Shown here in pieces: positions 26,518-36,122 of a DNA stretch of 64,000 nt (positions within the stretch are counted from its first letter, which is position 1; every line of letters starts with the position of its first letter). Source of the DNA: Erythrobacteraceae bacterium WH01K (GTDB lineage: Bacteria > Pseudomonadota > Alphaproteobacteria > Sphingomonadales > Sphingomonadaceae); NCBI GenBank assembly GCA_027941995.1, contig CP115966.1, positions 992,001 to 1,056,000 of the forward strand. The letters run 5' to 3'. The position numbers were made by a program, and so were the translations under genes. The notes under the pieces are model-generated. The model did not search any database. It was not told the origin of the DNA and worked only from the letters and a program-made list of their open reading frames with translations.

Positions 26518-28119
26518 ATGCAGATCAACGAGACCACCAATGAGGGCCTCAAGCGCGCCTATGCGCTGACCATCCCCGCCGCCGACATCGAGAAGCAGAT
26601 CGATGCGGAAATCAAGAAGGTGGCTCCGCAGATCAAGATGCCCGGCTTCCGCCCCGGCAAGGTCCCGGCCAACCTGGTGCGCAAGATGCACGGCGAGCAG
26701 CTGCACGCGCAGGTCATCAACGACACCATCCGCAGTTCCGTCGACGAACTGATGAAGGAAAAGGAACTGCGCCCGGCCATGCAGCCCGCAATTTCGCTGG
26801 GCGAAGGGTACGAACAGGGCAAGGATGCCGAAGTCACGGTCGAGCTGGAAGTGCTCCCGGACGTGGAGGCACCCGATACGGACGGCCTGACGCTGGAACG
26901 CCTGACGGTCCCGGTCAGCGACGAAGCGGTCGACGAGACCGTGGGCCGCATCGCGGAAGGCAACAAGACCTACAAGGACGCTGCCAAGACCCGCAAGGCG
27001 AAGGACGGCGACCAGCTGATCATCGATTTCGTCGGCCGCGTCGACGGGACCGAATTCGAAGGCGGCAAGGCCGAAGGCACGCCGCTGGTCATCGGTTCGG
27101 GCACGTTCATCCCCGGCTTCGAAGAGCAGCTGACGGGCGTGAAGACCGGTGAGGAAAAGACCATCACCGTCACCTTCCCCGAAGATTATCAGGCGCAGCA
27201 CCTGGCCGGCAAGGAAGCCGAATTCGATGTCACCGTGCAGGCCGTGAAGGTCGAGGCGGAAGGCAAGATCGACGACGATTTCGCGAAATCGCTCGGTCTC
27301 GACAGCCTCGACAAGCTGAAGGAACTGGTCCGCGGCCAGCTGGAGCAGGAAACCGCCGGCCTGACCCGCACCCAGATGAAGCGCCAGCTGCTCGACACGC
27401 TGGCCGCCGGCCACGATTTCGCCGTGCCGGAAGGCATGGTCGACGCGGAATTCCAGCAGATCTGGGCCCAGCTCCAGCAGGAAGCGCAGGGCGAGGAAGA
27501 TACCGAAGCCGCGCTGAAGGAAATCGAAGCCGAGAAGGACGATTACCGCAAGATCGCCGAGCGCCGGGTGCGTCTTGGCCTGCTCCTGTCGGAAATCGGC
27601 CAGAAGAACGGCGTCGAGGTCTCGGGGCAGGAAATGAACATGCTGATGCAGCAGGCTGCCCAGCAATACCGCGAGGAAGACCGCGAGCGTTTCTTCCAGT
27701 ACGTCCAGCAGGACCCGATGGCTGCAGCACAGCTTCGCGCGCCGCTGTATGAAGACAAGGTCGTCGACTTCCTGTTCGACAAGGCCGAAATCACCGACCG
27801 CGAAGTGACGCGCGAGGAACTGGAAGCCGCGATCGAAGCCGACGCCGAGGAAGAAGCAGCGAAGGCGAAGAAGCCCGCCGCGAAGAAGGCTCCGGCGAAG
27901 AAAGCTGCCGCCAAGAATACGACGGCCAAGAAGGCAGAGGGCGCCGGCGACAAGGACGAGGCGAAGAAGCCTGCGGCCAAGAAGGCTCCGGCGAAAAAGC
28001 CCGCCTCGAAGAAGGCGCCCGCCAAGAAGGCTGCCGCTGACAAGGCTGGCGACGACAAGGCCGACGCGAAGCCCGCGGCAAAGAAGAAGGTTCCGGCCAA
28101 GAAGCCGGCCAGCAAGTAG
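26518..28119 (+). CDS. tig: Trigger factor with a Lys/Ala-rich C-terminal tail
   Basis: Ribosome-bound chaperone and peptidyl-prolyl isomerase. The N-terminal ribosome-binding domain has the signature PGFRPGKVPANLV (about residues 43-55); the FKBP domain follows (DQLIIDFVGRVDGTEFEGGKAEG, residues about 160-250), then the helical C-domain to about residue 445. The family is usually about 430-450 residues; this one is 533. The last 85 residues are nearly all Lys, Ala and Pro in repeats such as KKPAAKKAPAKK, like histone H1 tails. ATG at 26518; a strong terminator follows. Confidence 0.95.
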   Translation: MQINETTNEGLKRAYALTIPAADIEKQIDAEIKKVAPQIKMPGFRPGKVPANLVRKMHGEQLHAQVINDTIRSSVDELMKEKELRPAMQPAISLGEGYEQGKDAEVTVELEVLPDVEAPDTDGLTLERLTVPVSDEAVDETVGRIAEGNKTYKDAAKTRKAKDGDQLIIDFVGRVDGTEFEGGKAEGTPLVIGSGTFIPGFEEQLTGVKTGEEKTITVTFPEDYQAQHLAGKEAEFDVTVQAVKVEAEGKIDDDFAKSLGLDSLDKLKELVRGQLEQETAGLTRTQMKRQLLDTLAAGHDFAVPEGMVDAEFQQIWAQLQQEAQGEEDTEAALKEIEAEKDDYRKIAERRVRLGLLLSEIGQKNGVEVSGQEMNMLMQQAAQQYREEDRERFFQYVQQDPMAAAQLRAPLYEDKVVDFLFDKAEITDREVTREELEAAIEADAEEEAAKAKKPAAKKAPAKKAAAKNTTAKKAEGAGDKDEAKKPAAKKAPAKKPASKKAPAKKAAADKAGDDKADAKPAAKKKVPAKKPASK

Positions 28120-28145
28120 GCCGCCGCTTCAGGCAAGACACCAGG

Positions 28146-28181
28146 AGGCCCGGCCCCGCATCCGCGAGGCCGGGCCTTCTT
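28146..28181. terminator. Intrinsic terminator after tig
   Basis: A 10-bp stem (AGGCCCGGCC with GGCCGGGCCT, 12-base loop) is followed by TTCTTGC, 26 bases beyond the tig stop. It also lies just past the stop of the convergent antiporter gene and may serve both. Confidence 0.75.
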
Positions 28182-28185
28182 GCAT

Positions 28186-29556
28186 TCAGGACCTGTCGGC
28201 CTGTCCGTTCGCCTCTACCGGACGCTCCTCGAAGGCGGCCATCGTCCCGTCGGTGCCGAAATGGATGTGCGCCCCGCGTTCCTCCACCATGCGGATGAAG
28301 GGCGCGCTCAGCACGCCGTGGACCACGATGGAGGCGAGGATGGCGAAGGATGTCGTTGCCCATAGCAGCGACAATTCGGTGAACACCGCGTGGTTCTGCC
28401 CGTAGGCTAAATAATAGATCGACCCCATTCCCCGAATGCCGAGGAAGGCGACCGCCAGCTTGCCAGGCAGGGGTAGGCCGCTCAGGCTTTCGGCCAAGAG
28501 CCCGCCGAGCGGCCGGATCACGAAGATCAGCACCAGTGCCAGGATCGCGGCCGGCCAGGTCAGTGCGTCCAGCACCCCGCTGGCGAGCATTCCCCCGAAA
28601 GCGAACAGCACGGCGACCAGCACGATCTTCTCGATCTGGTCGATGAAATGGTGGCTGATCTTGTGATAACGGCTGGCATTCTCGCTCTGCCGGGCGGTGA
28701 CCGCGCCGATGAACACGGCGAGGAAACCGTATCCTTCCACGAGTTCGGCCGCTCCATAGGCCAGCAACAGCATGCCGAGAACGATCAGCCCTTCCGAGGT
28801 CGAATATTTGAGCGGCAGGGCGTCGCGCTCGACGCTGTCGTCCTCGTCCATGCCCTTGTAGCCCTCGTCGGCCTTGCGTTCGAACACGTACCAGGCACCG
28901 ACCCGTCCGACGATGTAGCCCATCGCGCATCCGGCGAAGGTGCGCCAAAGGAAGTCGAAGGCGAACCATTCCAGCGTCCAGCCGCCGATAGCCGTCATGC
29001 CCACCGCTGCAATGGCGAGATAGGTAAAGGGGAAGGCGAGACCGTCGTTCAGCCCGGCCTCCACCGTCAGGGAAAAACGCAGGTCGTGACGCTCGTTCTC
29101 ACCGGGCGGACCCACCTGCACGCTGCGCGCCAGCACCGGGTCCGTCGGGGCGAGGGCCGCACCCAGCAGGATGGCGCTGGCAGGCGCAAAGCCGACCCAC
29201 CACCAGCCGAGCCATGCAATGGCGGCGATGGTGATCGGCATGGCAATGGCGAGCAGCGGCCATATCTGCCGCCAGTTCTTCCAGCTGACAGGCCGGTCGA
29301 TGGCGATGCCGGCGCCCATCAGCGAGACGATCACGATGAATTCGGTGATGTATTCCAGCGATTGCGCGTCGAAGGCGTCGTCGGTCGGATTGATGTCCGG
29401 CAGACCGAGCGGGAGCGAAAAGACCGCCCAGCCGATGCCGACATACAGGATCGGCAGCGACAGGAACCGGTCCGACAGCCATTTTTCCAGGCCGACGGAA
29501 GCCATCAGGCCGATGCCGAACAGCACGAACATCAAGATACGCGGATCGAGTTCCAT
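28186..29556 (-). CDS. Cation:proton antiporter, CPA1/NhaP type
   Basis: A 456-residue inner-membrane antiporter with about 12 membrane segments. The ion-binding region has APTDPVLA and EAGLNDGLAFP, the Asp/Asn-Asp signatures of the CPA1 Na+(K+)/H+ exchanger family. A cytosolic loop near residues 225-250 is very acidic (DEGYKGMDEDDSVERD). The C-terminus has a short soluble tail with no regulatory TrkA domain. It would exchange monovalent cations for protons for pH and salt balance. A second antiporter, NhaA, is at 53 kb. Confidence 0.88.
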   Translation of the reverse strand: MELDPRILMFVLFGIGLMASVGLEKWLSDRFLSLPILYVGIGWAVFSLPLGLPDINPTDDAFDAQSLEYITEFIVIVSLMGAGIAIDRPVSWKNWRQIWPLLAIAMPITIAAIAWLGWWWVGFAPASAILLGAALAPTDPVLARSVQVGPPGENERHDLRFSLTVEAGLNDGLAFPFTYLAIAAVGMTAIGGWTLEWFAFDFLWRTFAGCAMGYIVGRVGAWYVFERKADEGYKGMDEDDSVERDALPLKYSTSEGLIVLGMLLLAYGAAELVEGYGFLAVFIGAVTARQSENASRYHKISHHFIDQIEKIVLVAVLFAFGGMLASGVLDALTWPAAILALVLIFVIRPLGGLLAESLSGLPLPGKLAVAFLGIRGMGSIYYLAYGQNHAVFTELSLLWATTSFAILASIVVHGVLSAPFIRMVEERGAHIHFGTDGTMAAFEERPVEANGQADRS

Positions 29557-29672
29557 GAACGCCGGTTACCCCCCAAAGCGCAAGATTGCAGGAGGTATAA
29601 CGTGCGAGCCGCCCACTTGCTCCCCCGTTTCGCGGCGTCAGGGCGCCGGGCGGGCGCCGCTGCTTGCAGGCC

Positions 29673-31844
29673 CTAGAAACTGCCGCTGACGGCGAAGCGG
29701 AAGATCGGCCCGATCCGGCGATCCTGGACCTCGCGGAAAAGCACGGGCGCGGTGGGGCGCGGCCCGTCGAAGACGGTGCGGACGAAGTCGTTGCGGGCGT
29801 TCAGCACGTTGGCATAGGTCGCGTTGACGGTCAGACCGAACACGTCCTTGTGCTCCACGAACAGGTTGGCGAACACCGGCCCCTCGCTCTCGCGTCCCGT
29901 CTCGAACCGGCGGGAATAGGGAGCGTTGTTGTCCGTGAAAATGCCGCCGCCCCACGCCCAGTCCGTGCCCGGTACATCGTGCCGCAGGTCCATTTCGAGG
30001 AGGTCGATCAGGTCGCCCGAAAACGGGCGGTCCTCGCCGGTGAACGGATCGATCACGCTCATCCAGCGCTTGATCGTCTGTATTTCCAGCCGCGCCCCGG
30101 TCCAGCCCAGCGGATCGAATTGCAGCGTCGTGTTCAGTTCCAGCTGGGTGCGCGTCGCATCGCCGATATTGCCGCGCGCTTCCCCGCCATTGGCGAGTGG
30201 GAAGAAGTCGATGAAGTCCTCGAACTGCGCGTGGCTGAGTTCCAGCTTGGCAGAGCCCCAGGCGCCCAGTCCCTTGTTCACCTCGAGATCGAAATTCCAG
30301 CTCTGGTTCGGGACCAGTTCGTTGTTGCCGCCCCGTTCATTGTCATCGTCGAGCGATACGCTGGCGAGGAAATCGCCGAAGGACAATTGCCCGACGCTGC
30401 GCCGTATCTCGCCCGCGATATCGAGGTCTTCGCGCGGTTTCCACGACAGCGAGACCGAGCCCTTCGGCCGCTGGAAGGACCGCGCATTGGCTCCGGCCCC
30501 GGTCTGCGCGATCTTCGAATATTCCGCCCCGCCGGTCAGTTGCAGGGCGAGGGCGGGGGTAAGCTGCTTGCCGAAACTCAGGATCGCTTCGTAGCGGTCT
30601 TCGGTCACGCCGCCATTGCCGTCCGCAAAGTTCAGGTCCACGAATTCGCCATCCGGGGCCAGTTCGAACAGGCCGGCGACGCGGTTCAGCCGGTTGTAGG
30701 CCGCCTCGCCCGACAACTGCCAGTCCGCATCCCACAGGGACCAGCCATATTCGAAGCGGCCGATCCGTTCGCCCTCTCCGCTCGACTGGACGAAGCGGGA
30801 CCCGCGGGATGGCGACAGGTCGCCGAAACTGTCCACGACCTGGGATTCGAAATTGTCGCGTTCGAAACGTTCCAGGCCGATCAGCTTCATCTGTCCGGGG
30901 CCGACGGGAAATTCGATGTCGGCGCCGATCTCGTATTCCGGGCCGTCTTCCGCGCGCCGCGCATCGCGTGTGCGGACGGGGCCGGTCAGGGGCGTGCCGA
31001 TTTCCGGTTCGCTGCGGGTGAAGAAGTCCTCGCCATAGGCAAGGTTCAGGTTCGCCGTGACGCTGTCGCTGAAATCGTAGTTGAAGTTCGTCGCCAGCTT
31101 CGGATTGTCGAACCGGCCGGAAAACTTCGTGTTCTGGACTTCTATCACCGCGCCCGAGGCATCGGTGATGATGACCGGCCCATCCGCCCCGAAACGGTTA
31201 TTGTCGTTGCTGAGCGCGACGGTGTAATCGAGACGTCCGCTGCTGCCCGTGACGGAAACTTCCCCGCCGTAAAGCTGGGCCTGCGTGTTGTAGGCGCGAA
31301 AGCCGGTGCGCCAGGTGAACTGGCCCGACGTGCCGGTGCTGGACGTCAGGATGTTCGCGACCTGTCCGTTGAGGCCCGGAATATCGAGCGAATTGCCCTC
31401 CACGATCTCGATCCGCAGCACGGTGTCGGCGGGGATGCGGCGCAGCTGGTCGCGCAGGCTGTCGGACTTGCTGGCCAGCCGTTCGCCATTCACGATGACG
31501 TTCTGGTTGGCCTGCCCCAGCCCGCGGCCATTGTCGTCGTCCGAAATGGTGAAGCCTGGAACCCGGCGCAGCATGTCGAGCGCGTTGCGCGGGGCGAACT
31601 GGGTGAAATAGGCAGGCTCGAACACGCCTGCCGTGCCGCCCGGTGTCGGGAGGACCGTGTCGTCCGCGTCCGCCCCTGCCTCCGGCGTTTCGGGTACGGC
31701 TGCGGTATCCTGCGCGGCGGCAGGGCAGGTCACGCCGATCGCCAGGGCGGATGCGCTGGCAAGCACGCAGGTCGGCACACGAAATCGCAAACATTCTCTC
31801 CCGGAATTGGCGGACGCTCTGGACGCGCGCGAACGCTGCGTCAC
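29673..31844 (-). CDS. TonB-dependent outer-membrane receptor
   Basis: A 723-residue exported beta-barrel with a signal sequence (VLASASALAIGVTCPAAAQ). The plug domain (about residues 75-180) has MLRRVPGFTISDDDNGRGLGQANQNVIVNG, typical of TonB-dependent receptors. The rest is barrel strands ending in a C-terminal Phe (FRFAVSGSF). An obvious TonB box is not seen in the mature N-terminus. No neighbouring transporter or siderophore genes indicate the ligand; sphingomonads use such receptors for many oligosaccharides and other nutrients. Divergent from clpP. Confidence 0.88.
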   Translation of the reverse strand: MTQRSRASRASANSGRECLRFRVPTCVLASASALAIGVTCPAAAQDTAAVPETPEAGADADDTVLPTPGGTAGVFEPAYFTQFAPRNALDMLRRVPGFTISDDDNGRGLGQANQNVIVNGERLASKSDSLRDQLRRIPADTVLRIEIVEGNSLDIPGLNGQVANILTSSTGTSGQFTWRTGFRAYNTQAQLYGGEVSVTGSSGRLDYTVALSNDNNRFGADGPVIITDASGAVIEVQNTKFSGRFDNPKLATNFNYDFSDSVTANLNLAYGEDFFTRSEPEIGTPLTGPVRTRDARRAEDGPEYEIGADIEFPVGPGQMKLIGLERFERDNFESQVVDSFGDLSPSRGSRFVQSSGEGERIGRFEYGWSLWDADWQLSGEAAYNRLNRVAGLFELAPDGEFVDLNFADGNGGVTEDRYEAILSFGKQLTPALALQLTGGAEYSKIAQTGAGANARSFQRPKGSVSLSWKPREDLDIAGEIRRSVGQLSFGDFLASVSLDDDNERGGNNELVPNQSWNFDLEVNKGLGAWGSAKLELSHAQFEDFIDFFPLANGGEARGNIGDATRTQLELNTTLQFDPLGWTGARLEIQTIKRWMSVIDPFTGEDRPFSGDLIDLLEMDLRHDVPGTDWAWGGGIFTDNNAPYSRRFETGRESEGPVFANLFVEHKDVFGLTVNATYANVLNARNDFVRTVFDGPRPTAPVLFREVQDRRIGPIFRFAVSGSF

Positions 31845-31979
31845 CGCCTGTTCGACGTAGCGGCCCGTCGCCGCGACCAGTGTCGATACCGATGGCAGGA
31901 TGCAACCGAAACCTCGGGCGAAATCGGCGTGACTTCACACCGTCCCCGACACCGTCACCGATGGGGGAAGGTTAAGCCC

Positions 31980-32008
31980 CTTGAACATCGGCGCGCGAGG
32001 TCCGACAT
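31980..32008 (+). promoter_or_regulatory. Possible RpoH-type promoter for clpP
   Basis: CTTGAA (31980-31985) followed after 16 bases by CCGACAT (32002-32008) resembles the heat-shock sigma-32 consensus CTTGAA / CCCCAT-T. It lies 43 bases before the clpP start. The spacing is slightly long and the -10 has mismatches, so support is modest. Confidence 0.35.
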
Positions 32009-32050
32009 GGCTGTTCGCATTCCCATGTTTTCCCAAGGACACTTGACCCC

Positions 32051-32755
32051 ATGATCGATCTTTTCGGCTCCGACGCACATGCAACCCAGGGACAGTTCAC
32101 CCGCGATCCCTTGACCGGCGCGCTGGTCCCGATGGTTGTCGAGCAGACGAGCCGCGGCGAACGCAGCTTCGACATTTTCAGCCGCCTGCTGCGCGAACGC
32201 ATCGTGTTCGTCACCGGGCAGGTGGAAGACGGCATGGCATCGCTCATCACCGCCCAGCTGCTGTTCCTGGAAAGCGAGAACCCGTCCAAGCCTATCAGCA
32301 TGTACATCAACTCGCCCGGCGGCGTGGTGACGGCCGGCATGGCGATCCACGACACGATGCAGTACATCAAGCCGCGCGTTTCCACCGTCTGCATGGGGCA
32401 GGCCGCATCGATGGGCAGCTTCCTGCTGGCCGCGGGCGAGCCGGGCATGCGGATCGCGCTGCCCAATGCGCGCATCATGGTCCACCAGCCGTCCGGCGGC
32501 GCACGCGGCATGGCCTCCGATATCGAGATCCAGGCCCGCGAGATCCTGCGCATCAAGAAGCGCATGAACGACCTCTACGTGAAATATACCGGCCGCAGCC
32601 TCGACGAAATCGAGAAGGCGATGGACCGCGATACCTTCCTCGAGGCGGAAGAGGCGATGAAGTTCGGCCTCGTCGACAAGGTCTTCGAAACCCGTCCCGA
32701 AGGCGAAGAGCCGACGGCTGACGAGGACAAGGGTTCGGGCGGCGCTCCTTCGTAA
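32051..32755 (+). CDS. clpP: ATP-dependent Clp protease proteolytic subunit
   Basis: A 234-residue serine peptidase that forms the ClpP chamber. The catalytic triad is Ser120 ([11 protein letters not shown]), His145 (MVHQPSGG) and Asp194 (MDRDTF), with the exact E. coli spacing (25 and 49 residues). The N-terminus has a propeptide-like extension and the C-terminus an acidic tail of 20 residues. clpX follows after 187 bases. The partner ATPase and a possible heat-shock promoter upstream fit the usual clpP-clpX pair. Confidence 0.97.
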   Translation: MIDLFGSDAHATQGQFTRDPLTGALVPMVVEQTSRGERSFDIFSRLLRERIVFVTGQVEDGMASLITAQLLFLESENPSKPISMYINSPGGVVTAGMAIHDTMQYIKPRVSTVCMGQAASMGSFLLAAGEPGMRIALPNARIMVHQPSGGARGMASDIEIQAREILRIKKRMNDLYVKYTGRSLDEIEKAMDRDTFLEAEEAMKFGLVDKVFETRPEGEEPTADEDKGSGGAPS

Positions 32756-32942
32756 GAAAGGGGCGGCCCGCGCGCTTCCGCCCCGCATCGGGACGGGCGC
32801 ATAAGAACTTGGCAACCTGGCCCCTTCAGGCGTGGCTAAGGCGCGCCTGCTACTACGGGGCAGGTTGTAATATGGAAAACCAGCGATAGGTTGGCCGAAT
32901 CCGCGCGCACCATCTGCTGCCGGATCGGGGACGATACAGGAT

Positions 32943-34211
<1,269 letters not shown>

Positions 34212-34212
34212 C

Positions 34213-34560
34213 ATGGCAGGGCAGTGGTTGCCATTCGTGGTGACACTGCCCTTCGCCGCCATTTTGCTCGCCGCCGGTATCTGGGCGGAGCGGCGCTATG
34301 GCGATTTTGCCGAGCTCCCCGGCCATTACGGTTTCGGCGGCCACGTCACTCGTATGGGTCCGCGCCGTCTGATAACGCTTGTGATGCCCTTTCTTTTCGT
34401 GCTGTTTCTCGTCGCAATCTCGCTGACACCTTTGCTCGTTCCGCCGGAAAACCAGAACGGCAGTCTCGTACCGGGCGTGATATTCGCCGGAGTGGTGATG
34501 GTCCTCTCCTACGCTTTCGTCCTCTGGCTGACCGAACGCTGGGTGCGCGCCCGGCGATGA
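34213..34560 (+). CDS. Small membrane protein, DUF1648/SdpI-like
   Basis: A 115-residue protein with three hydrophobic segments (residues about 5-23, 53-73, 85-104). The loop [18 protein letters not shown] followed by a helix recalls the LPxHfgxxG pattern of DUF1648, found at the N-terminus of SdpI-type immunity and membrane proteins. The start is one base after the clpX stop, so it is co-transcribed with the protease gene. Function unknown; the DUF1648 link is by motif only. Confidence 0.65.
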   Translation: MAGQWLPFVVTLPFAAILLAAGIWAERRYGDFAELPGHYGFGGHVTRMGPRRLITLVMPFLFVLFLVAISLTPLLVPPENQNGSLVPGVIFAGVVMVLSYAFVLWLTERWVRARR

Positions 34561-34677
34561 ATGCCGGCAGGCCCGCGCCGGCCCCATCCTTCCCCCTGCA
34601 TTAACCCTTCCACACGGTTTGTTTACGTGGCCCGATTAGGGCGGGGCCGAGCCATTCGCATCGGAACCGCCTGAAAC

Positions 34678-35718
34678 ATGAGCCGCATCGCTCCCGTACG
34701 CTTCGACAAACGCCTGGCTGTGGTCATTCCCAGCTACAAGGTGACCGATCACGTGCTCGGCGTGATCGAGGCGATCGGGCCCGAAGTCCACTCCATCTAC
34801 GTGGTCGACGATTGCTGTCCCGACGGATCGGGCGCCCTGGTCGAGCAGCGCTGCACCGACCCGCGCGTGACCGTGATCCGGCACGAGGAGAACAAGGGCG
34901 TCGGCGGGGCGGTGATGACCGGTTATACCGCCGCGATAGCGGCCGGGGTGGATGTCATCGTCAAACTGGACGGCGACGGGCAGATGAACCCCGCGCTGAT
35001 CGAAACCATCGCCCGCCCCGTGCTGGAAGGCCATGCCGACTATGCCAAGGGCAACCGGTTCCATTCGCTGTGGAACGTGCGCCAGATGCCGCGCGTGCGC
35101 CTGTGGGGCAATGCCGCGCTGTCGTTCCTGACCAAGCTGTCGAGCGGCTACTGGCGCGTGTTCGATCCCACCAACGGCTATACCGCGATCCATGCAAAAG
35201 CCGCGCAGGCGCTGGAATTCCGCAACATTTCGGAGCGGTATTTCTTCGAGACCGACATGCTCATCAACCTGGGCAATGCGCGCGCCGTGGTTGCCGATGT
35301 GCCGATGGAAGCGGTCTATGGCGACGAGACCAGCAATCTCCACATCCGCAGCGTGCTGGGCCAGTTCTTCACCAAGCATATGCGCGAACTGTCGAAGCGG
35401 ATTTTCTACACCTACTTCCTGCGCGACTTCAATCTCGCTTCCGCCCAATTGCTGCTCGGCCTGATCCTGCTCGCTTTTGGCGGCGTGTTCGGGGCAATCG
35501 AGTGGTATATCTCCATCAGCACCGGCGCACCGGCCAGCACGGGCACGGTGATGCTGGCGGTGCTGCCAATCATCCTGGGCTTCCAGCTGTTCCTCAATTT
35601 CCTGGCGCTCGACATGTCGAACGAGCCGCGCACACCGATCCAGCCCGCACCGTCGCTGGCGGAACTGCTGGCCAGCGCCGCGCCGCAGCCGGCCAGGCCG
35701 GGCACGGCAGAGCGATGA
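34678..35718 (+). CDS. Family 2 glycosyltransferase, membrane-anchored (DPM1/ArnC-like)
   Basis: A 346-residue enzyme with an N-terminal GT-A fold (LAVVIPSYKVTDHVLGVIEAI) and acidic sugar-nucleotide motifs VVDDCC and KLDGDGQMNP (DxD-type). Two membrane helices near residues 258-310 anchor it. It probably moves a sugar from a nucleotide donor to undecaprenyl phosphate on the cytosolic face. ATGA overlap with a GtrA-type flippase and then a GT39-type transferase makes a three-gene glycan unit: make, flip, attach. Confidence 0.9.
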   Translation: MSRIAPVRFDKRLAVVIPSYKVTDHVLGVIEAIGPEVHSIYVVDDCCPDGSGALVEQRCTDPRVTVIRHEENKGVGGAVMTGYTAAIAAGVDVIVKLDGDGQMNPALIETIARPVLEGHADYAKGNRFHSLWNVRQMPRVRLWGNAALSFLTKLSSGYWRVFDPTNGYTAIHAKAAQALEFRNISERYFFETDMLINLGNARAVVADVPMEAVYGDETSNLHIRSVLGQFFTKHMRELSKRIFYTYFLRDFNLASAQLLLGLILLAFGGVFGAIEWYISISTGAPASTGTVMLAVLPIILGFQLFLNFLALDMSNEPRTPIQPAPSLAELLASAAPQPARPGTAER

Positions 35719-36122
35719 AAAGCCTTCTGGAGAGCAATCACGTCTTGCCGCAAACGCTGCGTTACGGCGCGGTGGGACTGATCGTCCTGGCTGCCGATAT
35801 CGCGGTCTATGCAGGTTCGCTGCTGGTCCTGCCCGGGGCATGGCTACCGGCCAATATCGCGGGCAAGGCGGCGGGGGCGGCGACAGGTTTTGTGCTCCAC
35901 CGCAATGTGACCTTTCGCGGGGCCAGTGCCGGATCGCGAACGCGTCAGGGCGCAGGCTATGTCGCGCTGCTGGGTTTCAACATGGCACTGTCCTCCGCAC
36001 TGCTTTGGGCCCTGGTCGAGCAGGAGGGCCTGGACGCATTCGCTGCAAAACTGGTGACAGAGGTGGCGGTAATCGCCATCGCCTTCCTGCTGTCGCGCAC
36101 GCTCGTCTTCAGGACGGACTGA
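35715..36122 (+). CDS. GtrA-family membrane protein
   Basis: A 135-residue protein of four membrane segments beginning TLRYGAVGLIVLAADIAVY, the GtrA/DPMS start. GtrA proteins are thought to flip undecaprenyl-phosphate-linked sugars across the inner membrane. ATGA overlap with the GT2 gene and a one-base overlap (TGATG) with the GT39 gene show tight coupling of all three. Confidence 0.88.
   Translation: MKSLLESNHVLPQTLRYGAVGLIVLAADIAVYAGSLLVLPGAWLPANIAGKAAGAATGFVLHRNVTFRGASAGSRTRQGAGYVALLGFNMALSSALLWALVEQEGLDAFAAKLVTEVAVIAIAFLLSRTLVFRTD

Noticed and set aside
27859-28116. Regular Lys/Ala-coding repeats as a CRISPR or non-coding repeat array
   Set aside because: The units are in frame with tig, unequal in length, and have no unique spacers; they encode the tail.
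29664-32054. A 796-codon frame antisense to the TonB receptor
   Set aside because: Shadow of a clear beta-barrel gene on the - strand; no motif.
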